Assembly: GCA_029243545.1 (NCBI GenBank)
Contig: JAQWRV010000019.1
Coordinates: 1-64,000, forward strand
From: Rhodospirillaceae bacterium
Lineage (GTDB): Bacteria; Pseudomonadota; Alphaproteobacteria; Rhodospirillales; Rhodospirillaceae
Reading direction: 5' to 3'
Length of the DNA stretch: 64,000 nucleotides
Position 1 is the stretch's first letter; the number at the start of each line of letters is the position of its first letter. Shown piece by piece: positions 17,256 to 26,122 of this stretch. The position numbers were made by a program, and so were the translations under genes. The notes beneath the pieces are model-generated. The model was not told the DNA's origin. It did not search any database and saw nothing but the letters and a program-made list of their open reading frames with translations.

Positions 17256-18734
17256 TTAGCCCTCCCCAGTAAGCGGCAAACCAGGGAATGCAGCCGCCTC
17301 TTCCAGGACACCGGCTACGCGAAAGACCGTTTCTTCATCCCAACGCTTGGTCAACACCTGCAAACCCAATGGTAACCCATCGCCGGACAATCCAGCTGGA
17401 ACGGAGATTCCCGGCAAACCGGCAAGAGATGCGGGAACCGTAAAGACATCATTCAAGTACATAGAAACAGGATCATCAGATTTCTCACCTATTGGAAAAG
17501 CAGGCGATGGCGTTGTCGGGGTCAAAATTGCGTCGACAGAATCAAATGCAGATATAAAGTCTTGATATATCAATTGGCGTACTTTTTGCGCCTTTAGGTA
17601 ATACGCATCGTAGTATCCAGCCGAAAGCGCATAGGTACCAATAAGCACTCTGCGCTTCACTTCATCGCCGAAACCTGCCGCACGCGTTTTGGAATACATA
17701 TCATCAAGGCTCTCGCCCTCTACCCGCAAACCAAACCGGACACCGTCATATCGCGCTAGATTTGAAGACGCTTCTGCAGGGGCAACGATGTAATAAGTTG
17801 GCAAAGCATATTTGGTATGTGGCAACGTGATCTCAACAATCTCTGCGCCGGCGTCTTTTAGCCAAGAGACACCCTTGCCCCACAGCGTTGCGATCTCGCT
17901 GTTGAGTCCGTCTGGACGGTACTCCGCCGGAATTCCAATGCGGAGACCTTTGACATCACCTGTCAGCGCCGCTTCAAAATCAGGCACCGAGGCGTCCGCA
18001 GACGTTGAGTCCTTAGGGTCATGCCCCGCCATCGCATTAAGCAAAATCGCGGCGTCCCTAACCGTGCGTGTCATTGGCCCAGCTTGATCGAGCGAACTCG
18101 AGAACGCCACAATTCCCCAGCGCGAGCAACGGCCATATGTAGGCTTCATGCCAACAACGCCGCAAAATGATGCCGGCTGGCGAATTGACCCGCCTGTATC
18201 CGTTCCCGTCGCACCTAGGCAAAGATGGGCAGCTACGGCTGCCGCCGACCCACCAGAGGACCCCCCCGGCACCAGTACACGTGGATCTCCATTCGCTTTC
18301 CAAGGGTTGTGAACGGGGCCGTAGTGACTGGATTCATTGGAAGAGCCCATGGCGAACTCATCCAGATTGGTCTTTCCCAGGAAAATTGCGCCGGCCTCTT
18401 TAAGCTTCGCTGTGACCGTGCTTTCGTATGGTGGCGTAAAGCCATCCAGAATGTGAGAAGCCGCTGTCGTCAACACTCCTTCGGTGCAAAATAAATCCTT
18501 GATGCCCAGAGGAATCCCCTCCAGGTCACCGGCTTGGTCCTGTTGCCGATTGTGGTCGGCTTCCTTGGCGCGCTCAATCGCCAGGTCAGGCGTCTCTGTA
18601 ATAAAGGTATTGAGATCCCGATGCGCTCCCATTGCTTTGATATGTGCTTGCGTCAATTCGACAGCTGAAAAGTCGCCGTTGTTCAGCCCTTCACGAGCCC
18701 CAGCAAGATCAAGAGAAATCAAGTCCGTCATCAC
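17256..18734 (-). CDS. gatA: Asp-tRNA(Asn)/Glu-tRNA(Gln) amidotransferase subunit A
   Basis: Amidase-signature protein of 492 residues. The Ser-cisSer-Lys triad is visible: Lys in [12 protein letters not shown], the Ser region in [13 protein letters not shown], and the nucleophile region [17 protein letters not shown]. It liberates ammonia from glutamine for GatB. The start at 18734 overlaps the gatC stop by four bases. Start could equally be the second Met one codon later. Confidence 0.97.
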   Translation of the reverse strand: MMTDLISLDLAGAREGLNNGDFSAVELTQAHIKAMGAHRDLNTFITETPDLAIERAKEADHNRQQDQAGDLEGIPLGIKDLFCTEGVLTTAASHILDGFTPPYESTVTAKLKEAGAIFLGKTNLDEFAMGSSNESSHYGPVHNPWKANGDPRVLVPGGSSGGSAAAVAAHLCLGATGTDTGGSIRQPASFCGVVGMKPTYGRCSRWGIVAFSSSLDQAGPMTRTVRDAAILLNAMAGHDPKDSTSADASVPDFEAALTGDVKGLRIGIPAEYRPDGLNSEIATLWGKGVSWLKDAGAEIVEITLPHTKYALPTYYIVAPAEASSNLARYDGVRFGLRVEGESLDDMYSKTRAAGFGDEVKRRVLIGTYALSAGYYDAYYLKAQKVRQLIYQDFISAFDSVDAILTPTTPSPAFPIGEKSDDPVSMYLNDVFTVPASLAGLPGISVPAGLSGDGLPLGLQVLTKRWDEETVFRVAGVLEEAAAFPGLPLTGEG

Positions 18735-19018
18735 TCAATAACCTTTGGCACGCCAAAGAAACCCTCATGTGCCTCAGGTGCATTGGCGAGAATCTTCGCC
18801 GCATGTCCCCCGTCCTCCACGCCATCGGTTCGCCATCTGAGGGACTGGTCGGCCCCGCCGGTCATGGGCTCGACAGCGTCCGTATCCACTTCCTGAAGTT
18901 GTTCAATCCAGTCGAGAATACCGCTGAGTTCCTTCCCCAGCGGCCCTATCTCGTCTTGTGCAAGCTCGATACGGGCCAAAACCGCAATCCTCTGAACTCT
19001 GGCATCATCTAGCGACAT
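18731..19018 (-). CDS. gatC: Asp-tRNA(Asn)/Glu-tRNA(Gln) amidotransferase subunit C
   Basis: 95 residues, typical for GatC. The protein begins [20 protein letters not shown] and contains [20 protein letters not shown] and MTGG, the usual linker that clamps GatA to GatB. First gene of the gatCAB operon; a good GGAGAC-type sequence lies before the ATG. The divergent ruvX gene starts 55 bases away, so the promoters of both lie in that short gap. Confidence 0.95.
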   Translation of the reverse strand: MSLDDARVQRIAVLARIELAQDEIGPLGKELSGILDWIEQLQEVDTDAVEPMTGGADQSLRWRTDGVEDGGHAAKILANAPEAHEGFFGVPKVIE

Positions 19019-19073
19019 GGGGTAAGGGTCTCCTCTCTGAGGCTTTCGTCCGAACCCCTCAGATCGTCAAAAA

Positions 19074-19580
19074 GTGGCGGAATGCAAGGGCGGCGATGAT
19101 GTATCACCGGGTATGACGATCTGCAAGCCCACGGACCTGAAGTCCGGGTTAGAGCCAAAGAGACGCCTTCTGGGTCTTGATGTAGGCAGCAAAACCGTTG
19201 GTCTGGCCCTGTCAGATGTCAATTTGATGATCGCCACCCCACTAAGTGTGATTTCACGCTCCAAATTCACCCAAGATGCCAAGGCCTTGTTCGTTCTTGT
19301 TGACGAGCATGGGGTCGGTGGCCTGGTGGTTGGGTTGCCGGTGGAAATGAACGGTGTAGAGGGCCGTCAGGCCCAGTCTGTCAGGACTTTTGTTAACAAT
19401 CTCCTATCCTTGCGCGACATGCCGGTCGCTTTTTGGGATGAACGCTTATCAACGGTTGCCGTCGAAAGAATTATGGTGGAATCGGCGGATCTTAGCCGCA
19501 AAAAAAGGGCTAAAGTGATAGACCGTGCCGCTGCCGCCTACATTCTCCAAGGTGTGCTGGATTTACGAGATCAAGAATAA
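19074..19580 (+). CDS. ruvX: Putative Holliday junction resolvase / pre-16S rRNA nuclease YqgF
   Basis: 168 residues, RNase H-like fold. The first catalytic Asp lies in [19 protein letters not shown], the Glu in [14 protein letters not shown] and the last Asp in [13 protein letters not shown]. The family trims the 5' end of 16S rRNA and was first proposed as a Holliday junction resolvase. The start used is a GTG; another start closer to KRRLLGLD is possible. Divergent from gatC, and followed by pyrB 47 bases later. Confidence 0.9.
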   Translation: MAECKGGDDVSPGMTICKPTDLKSGLEPKRRLLGLDVGSKTVGLALSDVNLMIATPLSVISRSKFTQDAKALFVLVDEHGVGGLVVGLPVEMNGVEGRQAQSVRTFVNNLLSLRDMPVAFWDERLSTVAVERIMVESADLSRKKRAKVIDRAAAAYILQGVLDLRDQE

Positions 19581-19627
19581 GGATTTGTCCGCTTGTCGTC
19601 AGGAAGCCCCTCGCATATAACACGCTC

Positions 19628-20593
19628 ATGAGTGACCCTATCTTCCCGCACCGCCAACTGCTCGGGATCGAAGGGCTTTCCCCTTTAGAAATCAATCGGC
19701 TATTGGATCTCTCGGACCCATACGTTTCGATCAACCGTGGCCCTGAAAAAGTATCGGGCAGCCTTCAAGGTCGGACCGTCGTAAACCTGTTTTTCGAGAA
19801 TTCAACACGGACACGGACGTCTTTTGAGCTGGCTGCGCTCAGACTTGAGGCGAACGTAATTAATATGCAAGTGGGCTCCAGTTCGGTGGCTAAAGGGGAA
19901 ACCCTCATCGACACGGCGGTGACCTTAAACGCCATGCACCCGGATGTCCTAGTGGTCCGCCACCCCCAGTCAGGCGCCGTCAAACTTCTCTCAGAGAAAG
20001 TAAGGTGCGCCGTCGTCAACGGTGGCGATGGCAGCCACGAGCATCCAACACAGGCCCTTCTCGATGCCCTCACAATCCGGCGGCGGCGCGAGAAGATAGA
20101 AGGCCTTAAAATCGCGATTTGCGGCGATGTTGCACACAGTCGCGTCGCCCGCTCTAATTTCTATCTTCTGCAAACACTGGGTGCCGAAGTCCGAGTGATA
20201 GCACCACGCACTCTTATCCCCAGTGGACTAGAACGCTTGGGTGTAAAGGTCTTTACCGATATGCGTGAAGGGCTCAAAGACTGCGACATCGTCATGATGT
20301 TGCGCGTTCAAATAGAGCGTATGTCAGGAAGCTACTTTCCTTCAATGCGGGAGTATTTTCGGTTCTTCGGCTTGGACAGGGAAAAGCTGTCCCTTGCTAA
20401 ACCCGACGCGCTCATTATGCATCCCGGCCCAATGAACAGAGGTGTCGAAATTGACTCAGACGTCGCTGACGATTTTGAGCGTAGTGTCATACGCGAACAA
20501 GTAGAGCTGGGCGTCGCTGTCCGTATGGCAGTTCTTGAGTTACTCGCTGGCAACGCCATCGCGGAGTCAGCAACGACAAAGGCTGCAGTATGA
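19628..20593 (+). CDS. pyrB: Aspartate carbamoyltransferase catalytic subunit
   Basis: 321 residues. The carbamoyl-phosphate site reads [16 protein letters not shown], the aspartate/80s loop [17 protein letters not shown], followed by [17 protein letters not shown] and [14 protein letters not shown]; the 240s loop is [11 protein letters not shown] with [12 protein letters not shown] after it. Catalyses the first committed step of pyrimidine synthesis. Its stop codon overlaps the start of the dihydroorotase-like gene (ATGA), an arrangement expected for a class A ATCase that assembles with that protein. Confidence 0.97.
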   Translation: MSDPIFPHRQLLGIEGLSPLEINRLLDLSDPYVSINRGPEKVSGSLQGRTVVNLFFENSTRTRTSFELAALRLEANVINMQVGSSSVAKGETLIDTAVTLNAMHPDVLVVRHPQSGAVKLLSEKVRCAVVNGGDGSHEHPTQALLDALTIRRRREKIEGLKIAICGDVAHSRVARSNFYLLQTLGAEVRVIAPRTLIPSGLERLGVKVFTDMREGLKDCDIVMMLRVQIERMSGSYFPSMREYFRFFGLDREKLSLAKPDALIMHPGPMNRGVEIDSDVADDFERSVIREQVELGVAVRMAVLELLAGNAIAESATTKAAV

Positions 20594-21912
20594 CGGCGCA
20601 AAGGAATACTATGGTCGCTTACACAAACGCTCGCCTTCTCGACCCAGCGACCGGAATGGATTGCCACGGCGAGCTTCTGACGGACGGAGAGACAATCTCA
20701 GCTGTCGGTGCCAACCTCTTCAATGGCAATCCTCCTGACGATGCCGTCGTCGTCAACGCAGGTGGCCTCTGTTTGGCACCCGGATTAGTAGATATGCGCG
20801 TTCAACTCCGGGAGCCCGGTGAAGAACATAAAGAATCGTTGCGTAGCGCTGCAGAAGCCGCCGTCGCCGGTGGCGTGACCTCAATGGCCTGCCTGCCAAA
20901 TACGCAGCCTGTATTGGATGACGAAGCAACTTTAGAGTTTGTCGCCCGTCGTGCCCGCCTCCAAGCGCTTACAAAGGTCTATGCCTATGGTGCTGCGACC
21001 AAAGGATTAGAAGGAAAAGAACTGGCTGAACTGGGGCTACTCGCTGAGGCTGGCGCCCTTGGCTTTACGGACGGCGCAGTCGCAGTCGCTAACGCGCAAG
21101 TCATGCGCCGCGTCTTATCTTATGCAGCGACGTTTGATCTCATCGTACTGCAGCACCCGGAAGACCCCTCTCTTGCCGGAGACGGCGCCATGAACAGTGG
21201 CGAAATGGCGACACGCCTCGGATTGCCGACCATTCCACGCGAAGCAGAAATCATCATGCTTGAACGGGACATGCGGCTCGTTGAAATGACAGGCGCCCGT
21301 TACCACGCCTCACATATTTCAACGTCTGACAGTGTCGACATTATCGCCCGTGCCAAAGAAAAAGGATTGCGTGTCACCTGTGATACGGCACCTTTTTATT
21401 CGGCGTTGAACGAACTTTCGGTCGGGGATTATAGAACATTTGCCAAACTCTCGCCGCCACTACGAGCGGAAGACGACCGCCTTGCCATTGTTGAAGGACT
21501 CAAATGCGGCGTTATCGATGTCATCGCTAGTGATCATTCCCCACAAGATCAAGACAGCAAGCGCCTCCCCTTCGCCCAGGCCGCTTTCGGTGGATCAGGG
21601 CTTGAGACCCTACTTGCAGTCTCTCTTGAACTTTTTCACAACGGTGAGCTTTCCCTCCTTGATGTCATTGGAAAGCTCACACATGCGCCGGCGAATCTCC
21701 TCGGATTGGATGCCGGTCAGCTTCGTGTTGGTGCCCCCGCCGACCTCGTAATGTTTGATCCCGATATCGGATGGAAAATTGTTGGCGATTACTTTCTATC
21801 AAAGTCCAAAAATACGCCGTTTGACGGCCGGCCGGTTCAAGGCAAAGTCATCAGAACCGTCATAGATGGCAGAACCGTATTTGAAGGCAAACCTCATGCC
21901 CATGCCGCTTGA
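20590..21912 (+). CDS. pyrC': Dihydroorotase-like protein, probably inactive (PyrC'/PyrX)
   Basis: 440 residues, class I dihydroorotase fold. In place of the metal-binding HxH that follows the first strand, the sequence reads [18 protein letters not shown], so both His are replaced (R and Q). Other ligands remain: the His in LQHPED, the His in HASHIST and the Asp in IASDHSPQ. Such HxH-less proteins next to pyrB are known as PyrC' in pseudomonads, where they lack activity but are required for ATCase assembly. A true dihydroorotase is expected elsewhere in the genome. Translation is coupled to pyrB by a four-base overlap. Confidence 0.88.
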   Translation: MTAQRNTMVAYTNARLLDPATGMDCHGELLTDGETISAVGANLFNGNPPDDAVVVNAGGLCLAPGLVDMRVQLREPGEEHKESLRSAAEAAVAGGVTSMACLPNTQPVLDDEATLEFVARRARLQALTKVYAYGAATKGLEGKELAELGLLAEAGALGFTDGAVAVANAQVMRRVLSYAATFDLIVLQHPEDPSLAGDGAMNSGEMATRLGLPTIPREAEIIMLERDMRLVEMTGARYHASHISTSDSVDIIARAKEKGLRVTCDTAPFYSALNELSVGDYRTFAKLSPPLRAEDDRLAIVEGLKCGVIDVIASDHSPQDQDSKRLPFAQAAFGGSGLETLLAVSLELFHNGELSLLDVIGKLTHAPANLLGLDAGQLRVGAPADLVMFDPDIGWKIVGDYFLSKSKNTPFDGRPVQGKVIRTVIDGRTVFEGKPHAHAA

Positions 21913-22513
21913 CCCTTCGTCATGGGCGTTCGCGCTTGTCGTAGGCGGCTATCTCCTCGGTTCAATTCCGTTCGGATTTTTACTCACCAAGATTGCCGGG
22001 GCCGGCGACATACGCGCCGTGGGCTCGGGGAATATCGGAGCAACCAACGTTCTGCGCACAGGCCGGCGTGGCCTCGCTGCGTTAACACTGTTGCTGGACG
22101 GCGGTAAAGGAGCAGTCGCTGTCTATGCAGGAACCTTGGCCGTCATGCCGCAAGCAATGGAAATTGGCGGCCTTGTGACCGGCGCCGGCGCCGTTCTAGG
22201 CCACAATTTTCCTATATGGCTGCGCTTCCATGGAGGAAAGGGTGTTGCGACGACGCTCGGCATGATGCTTGCGTCAGCGCCGATTATTGGCGCTATGGCT
22301 ACAGTGACTTGGATCGCAATGGCGTTCATCTTTCGGTATTCCTCGTTGGCGGCACTCATTGCGCTGGCCATTGCACCTGTTTTCGCCTTGCTGCTCGGTA
22401 TGACCAATCCGGCATTAATGTTTGGTGCACTCGCCGTTTTGGGTTGGGTCCGCCATTGGGCCAATATCGGTCGTCTTTTTAAAGGCAAAGAGCCGCAAAT
22501 AGGCGGCGCATAA
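21896..22513 (+). CDS. plsY: Glycerol-3-phosphate acyltransferase (acyl-phosphate dependent)
   Basis: About 205 residues with five hydrophobic segments. Family motifs are visible: GSIPFGFLLTK, GSGNIGATNVLRTGRRG, LDGGKGAVAV and GHNFPIWLRFHGGKGVATTLG. PlsY transfers the acyl group from acyl-phosphate to glycerol-3-phosphate at the inner membrane, the first step of phospholipid synthesis. The start at 21896 ([10 protein letters not shown]) is chosen because the longer frame only adds residues foreign to the family; it overlaps the end of pyrC' by 17 bases. Confidence 0.94.
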   Translation: MPMPLDPSSWAFALVVGGYLLGSIPFGFLLTKIAGAGDIRAVGSGNIGATNVLRTGRRGLAALTLLLDGGKGAVAVYAGTLAVMPQAMEIGGLVTGAGAVLGHNFPIWLRFHGGKGVATTLGMMLASAPIIGAMATVTWIAMAFIFRYSSLAALIALAIAPVFALLLGMTNPALMFGALAVLGWVRHWANIGRLFKGKEPQIGGA

Positions 22514-22537
22514 TCCGGCATGGTGCCGTGTCACGCG

Positions 22538-23167
22538 CATGAACAGGGAATTCTGGGGGGCCTTCAGCTGATCCACACCCAAGGCATTGGCCCCGCAGCC
22601 TATCATGGTCTCGTCGCCAAATAAGGCCATGCCGCCAACGCACTTGATGCTTTACCTGACATCGCCGGACGATTTAACCGCAAGCGTCAGTTCAAAATTA
22701 CACCTGTGACTACTATCAAATCTGAATTTGAGGCCACAGAAAACTCTGGCGCGCAGTTAGTTGCGATCACCTCTGACGCTTACCCGCCTTATTTGGCAGA
22801 AACCAGCGACGCACCCCCTTTTCTTACTGTCTTGGGCGAACTCCCTGATTCGGGAAGGAACCGTCCTGGTGCGCTCCACGGACGACGTATTGCTCGAACT
22901 GGGCGAGCCCGGACAATTTATAGACACCAGTGAAAGTGCTAATTTTATGACCACGCAAGGCATTGATAATAAAGAAGGAATTGAACCAAGTGCTATCAAG
23001 AAAATGATCCTGGAGCAAATAGACCCGCCGCCGGTGACGGTTGACGAACTGCGGAGACAGTGCCAAGTGTCTGCCCCGTTCTAGCCGCTGCCTTACTCGA
23101 CCTAGAGTTGGAGGGGCGGATTGAGCGGCTTCCAGGAAACCGTAATTGCGGCCTTGGGGGTGTTTAA
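22538..23167 (+). pseudogene. dprA: DNA processing protein DprA, decayed (core deleted)
   Basis: The N-terminal SAM-like part is readable as LQLIHTQGIGPAAYHGLVAK, followed by an in-frame TAA, then the linker GAQLVAITSDAYPPYLAETS and DAPPFLTVLGELPDSG. The expected Rossmann DNA-binding core is missing. In another frame the end of the core and the C-terminal winged helix appear: GTVLVRSTDDVLLELGEPG, PPPVTVDELRRQCQVSAPF, then a further frame change to AAALLDLELEGRIERLPGNR. Position between plsY and topA is the usual one for dprA in Rhodospirillales. The gene cannot make a working transformation/recombination mediator. Confidence 0.85.
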
Positions 23168-23236
23168 ACGGTGTTAAGGGTACTGGGCCATAATAAACAT
23201 CCCGGCTGACACACACAGGCATGCGGACGCATATCG

Positions 23237-26116
23237 ATGAATAACATTGTCATCGTCGAATCCCCCGCTAAAGCAAAAACCATTAACAAGTACCTAGGTG
23301 ATGGGTACACGGTAATGGCGTCCTATGGCCACGTGCGGGACCTACCACCCAAGAATGGGTCCGTCCGCCCGGACGAAAATTTTGCTATGGACTGGGAAGT
23401 TGCTGCCCAGTCTCAAAAACATCTCAAAGCCATTGTCGACGCGGCCAAGAGCGCCGACGCGATTTATCTGGCAACTGACCCTGATCGTGAAGGTGAAGCG
23501 ATCTCGTGGCACGTTCTTGAAGAACTCAAGAGCCGAAAAGTCCTGAACGGAACGGAAGTCAAGCGCGTTACATTTAACGCGATAACCAAGGGCGCCGTCC
23601 TCGAAGCGATGGGCAAGCCGCGAGAACTCGATACTGAACTTGTCGATGCCTACCTCGCCCGCCGCGCCTTGGATTACCTTGTTGGCTTCAATCTGTCTCC
23701 TGTGCTGTGGCGCAAGCTGCCCGGCAGCAGATCAGCCGGCCGTGTTCAGTCAGTTGCTCTTCGGCTGATCTGCGAGCGGGAACTCGATATTGAGAAGTTT
23801 ATTCCGCGAGAGTATTGGACCATCGATGTCGACCTCGCCAAAGATGATGGACAAAAATTTACGGCCCGGTTGACACACTTCAATGGCGACAAACTCGACA
23901 AATTTGGCCTTCCTGACGAAAGCAAAGCGAAATCAGCGCAGGCGGCTATAGAAGCGGCGTCTCTATCAATAGAGTCTGTCGAGAAAAAGCAGAAACAGCG
24001 TCGGCCCTACGCACCGTTTACAACATCGACAATTCAGCAAGAGGCGTCTCGACGTTTATACTTCAGCGCACGCCAAACCATGGATGTGGCACAGAAGTTA
24101 TACGAAGGCACTTCCATTGCCGGCGAGACTGTTGGTCTCATCACCTATATGCGAACCGACGGTGTTCAAATCGACGTTTCCGCAATCAACACCATACGCT
24201 CTGTCATCGGCCAGGACTTTGGTTCGGACTACGTGCCCGAGAAACAACGGCACTACTCCAGCAAAGCTAAGAATGCGCAAGAAGCCCACGAGGCCATTCG
24301 CCCGACGGACCCATCGCGCCGGCCGAAGGACGTTGCGCCGTTCATAACACCAGACCAACTCAAGCTTTATGAACTCATTTGGAAGCGCACCATTGCCAGC
24401 CAGATGGAATCCGCTGTCATGGATCAGGTCGCCGCGGTTATATCGTCCGAAGACAGGGCAACGAAAGTGCGTGCCAACGGCTCGGTTATTCGCTTCCCGG
24501 GGTTTTTAAAAGTCTATCAGGATGCGCCGAAAGGTAGTGCCGATGGCGAAACTGAAAACGAAGATGACCGGATTTTACCGTTGCTCGCCGAAGGCGAAGC
24601 CCTCAAACGCGGTGCTGTAAAACCGGACCAACATTTTACCCAACCTCCCCCGCGTTTTTCCGAAGCCACCCTGGTGAAAACCATGGAGGAATATGGCATT
24701 GGCCGGCCCTCCACCTATGCGTCGATCATTCAGGTACTCCAAGACCGCGATTACGTCCGCATGGATAGCCGGCGCTTCATTCCAGAAGACCGTGGTCGTG
24801 TTGTAACAGCCTTCCTGGAGAGTTTTTTCTCCCAGTATGTCGAGTATTCCTTTACCGCTGAACTTGAAAATAAGCTCGACGAAATATCCGGCGGCCGTTT
24901 GCATTGGAAAGATGTCCTTGCCGAGTTTTGGCACAATTTTATCGCCGCCATAGATGGCACGAGCGAGTTACGCATCACCCAAGTGATCGACACTCTGGAT
25001 GAATTGCTGGACCCGCACCTTTTTCCCAAAATAGACGGCGGCAAAGACCTGCGTAAATGCCAATCCTGCGAAGATGGCCGGCTATCTCTTAAGTTTGGAA
25101 AATTCGGCGGTTTCATTGGCTGCAGCAATTACCCGGAATGCCGTTATACGCGCCAGCTTTCAGTAAATAGCAAAGACGACAATGGCCTCGCGGAAGGCCT
25201 CAAAGAATTGGGCAAAGACCCCATCTCAGGAATGATGGTTTCCTTGCGCGCCGGTCCTTATGGCGTTTACGTGCAACTCGGCGATCAGGAAACGATGGAA
25301 GCGATCGCTACCGAGAAAGCCGCGAAAGAAGCTGAAGAGGCCTCCCGGCTTGAGGCAAAACCAGAAGCCAAAGCCGCTGAGGAAGCGAAAAAGAAGAAGA
25401 CGAAGAAGACGAAGGCTAAGAAACCAAAGAAGCTCAAAGTACCGAAGCCCAAACGGTCCTCCCTGCCGAAAGGCATGGATCCGGAAAGCGTTGACCTTGA
25501 ACGTGCCTTAAAACTCCTATCCCTTCCACGTGAAGTTGGAATTGATCCTGAGTCTGGTGAAATGATCTTGGCCGGCCTAGGGAGGTTTGGTCCTTACTTA
25601 AAGTATGGCGACAAGTACCAATCTCTCGGTGTTGACGATAGTGTTCTGGAAATTGGTCTTAACCGCGCCGTAGTGGTCATTGCCGAAGGCAAAATTAAGA
25701 AAGGCCACGGCCGTGGCGCTGGCAAGTCTTTGGGCGAACACCCGGGTGACGGCAAAGCCGTCACTGTTAAAGATGGGCGGTTTGGTCCCTATGTTCAGCA
25801 TGGATCTTTGCGGGCCACACTACCCCGCAACCAGGAAAAAGATGCTATAACTCTTGAAGCAGCGCTCGTCCTTCTTGACGCTAAAGCGGCAAAGGCGGGA
25901 ACAAAAAAGAAAGCGGCTACAAAGAAAAAAGCCGCCGCAAGAAAGAAATCCGCGGTCAAGAAAAAGAGCGCCGCTAAGAAAAGCACTGAGGGTCATTCTG
26001 TCAGCGATGATAAATCCCTGCGTGAAGTAGTCGCAGAGATTGAAGCGGCAGCGGCACCTCCCGACGGCACAGGAACACCCGCACCTGATGGTGCCGAAAC
26101 AACAGAGAAAGCCTAG
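23237..26116 (+). CDS. topA: DNA topoisomerase I (type IA)
   Basis: 959 residues. Toprim domain: NIVIVESPAKAKTINKYLG and ATDPDREGEAISWH. The active-site Tyr is in GLITYMRTDGVQID. A zinc-type cysteine segment follows near residues 595-640 (CQSCEDGRLSLKFGKFGGFI, then CSNYPEC). The C-terminal region has repeated glycine-rich topo C-terminal units (GRFGPYLKYGDKYQSL, GRFGPYVQHGS) and Lys/Ala-rich stretches that bind DNA. It relaxes negative supercoils in the nucleoid. The gene follows the dprA remnant and precedes rnr by six bases, which suggests one transcript. Confidence 0.97.
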   Translation: MNNIVIVESPAKAKTINKYLGDGYTVMASYGHVRDLPPKNGSVRPDENFAMDWEVAAQSQKHLKAIVDAAKSADAIYLATDPDREGEAISWHVLEELKSRKVLNGTEVKRVTFNAITKGAVLEAMGKPRELDTELVDAYLARRALDYLVGFNLSPVLWRKLPGSRSAGRVQSVALRLICERELDIEKFIPREYWTIDVDLAKDDGQKFTARLTHFNGDKLDKFGLPDESKAKSAQAAIEAASLSIESVEKKQKQRRPYAPFTTSTIQQEASRRLYFSARQTMDVAQKLYEGTSIAGETVGLITYMRTDGVQIDVSAINTIRSVIGQDFGSDYVPEKQRHYSSKAKNAQEAHEAIRPTDPSRRPKDVAPFITPDQLKLYELIWKRTIASQMESAVMDQVAAVISSEDRATKVRANGSVIRFPGFLKVYQDAPKGSADGETENEDDRILPLLAEGEALKRGAVKPDQHFTQPPPRFSEATLVKTMEEYGIGRPSTYASIIQVLQDRDYVRMDSRRFIPEDRGRVVTAFLESFFSQYVEYSFTAELENKLDEISGGRLHWKDVLAEFWHNFIAAIDGTSELRITQVIDTLDELLDPHLFPKIDGGKDLRKCQSCEDGRLSLKFGKFGGFIGCSNYPECRYTRQLSVNSKDDNGLAEGLKELGKDPISGMMVSLRAGPYGVYVQLGDQETMEAIATEKAAKEAEEASRLEAKPEAKAAEEAKKKKTKKTKAKKPKKLKVPKPKRSSLPKGMDPESVDLERALKLLSLPREVGIDPESGEMILAGLGRFGPYLKYGDKYQSLGVDDSVLEIGLNRAVVVIAEGKIKKGHGRGAGKSLGEHPGDGKAVTVKDGRFGPYVQHGSLRATLPRNQEKDAITLEAALVLLDAKAAKAGTKKKAATKKKAAARKKSAVKKKSAAKKSTEGHSVSDDKSLREVVAEIEAAAAPPDGTGTPAPDGAETTEKA

Positions 26117-26122
26117 GGTCCA

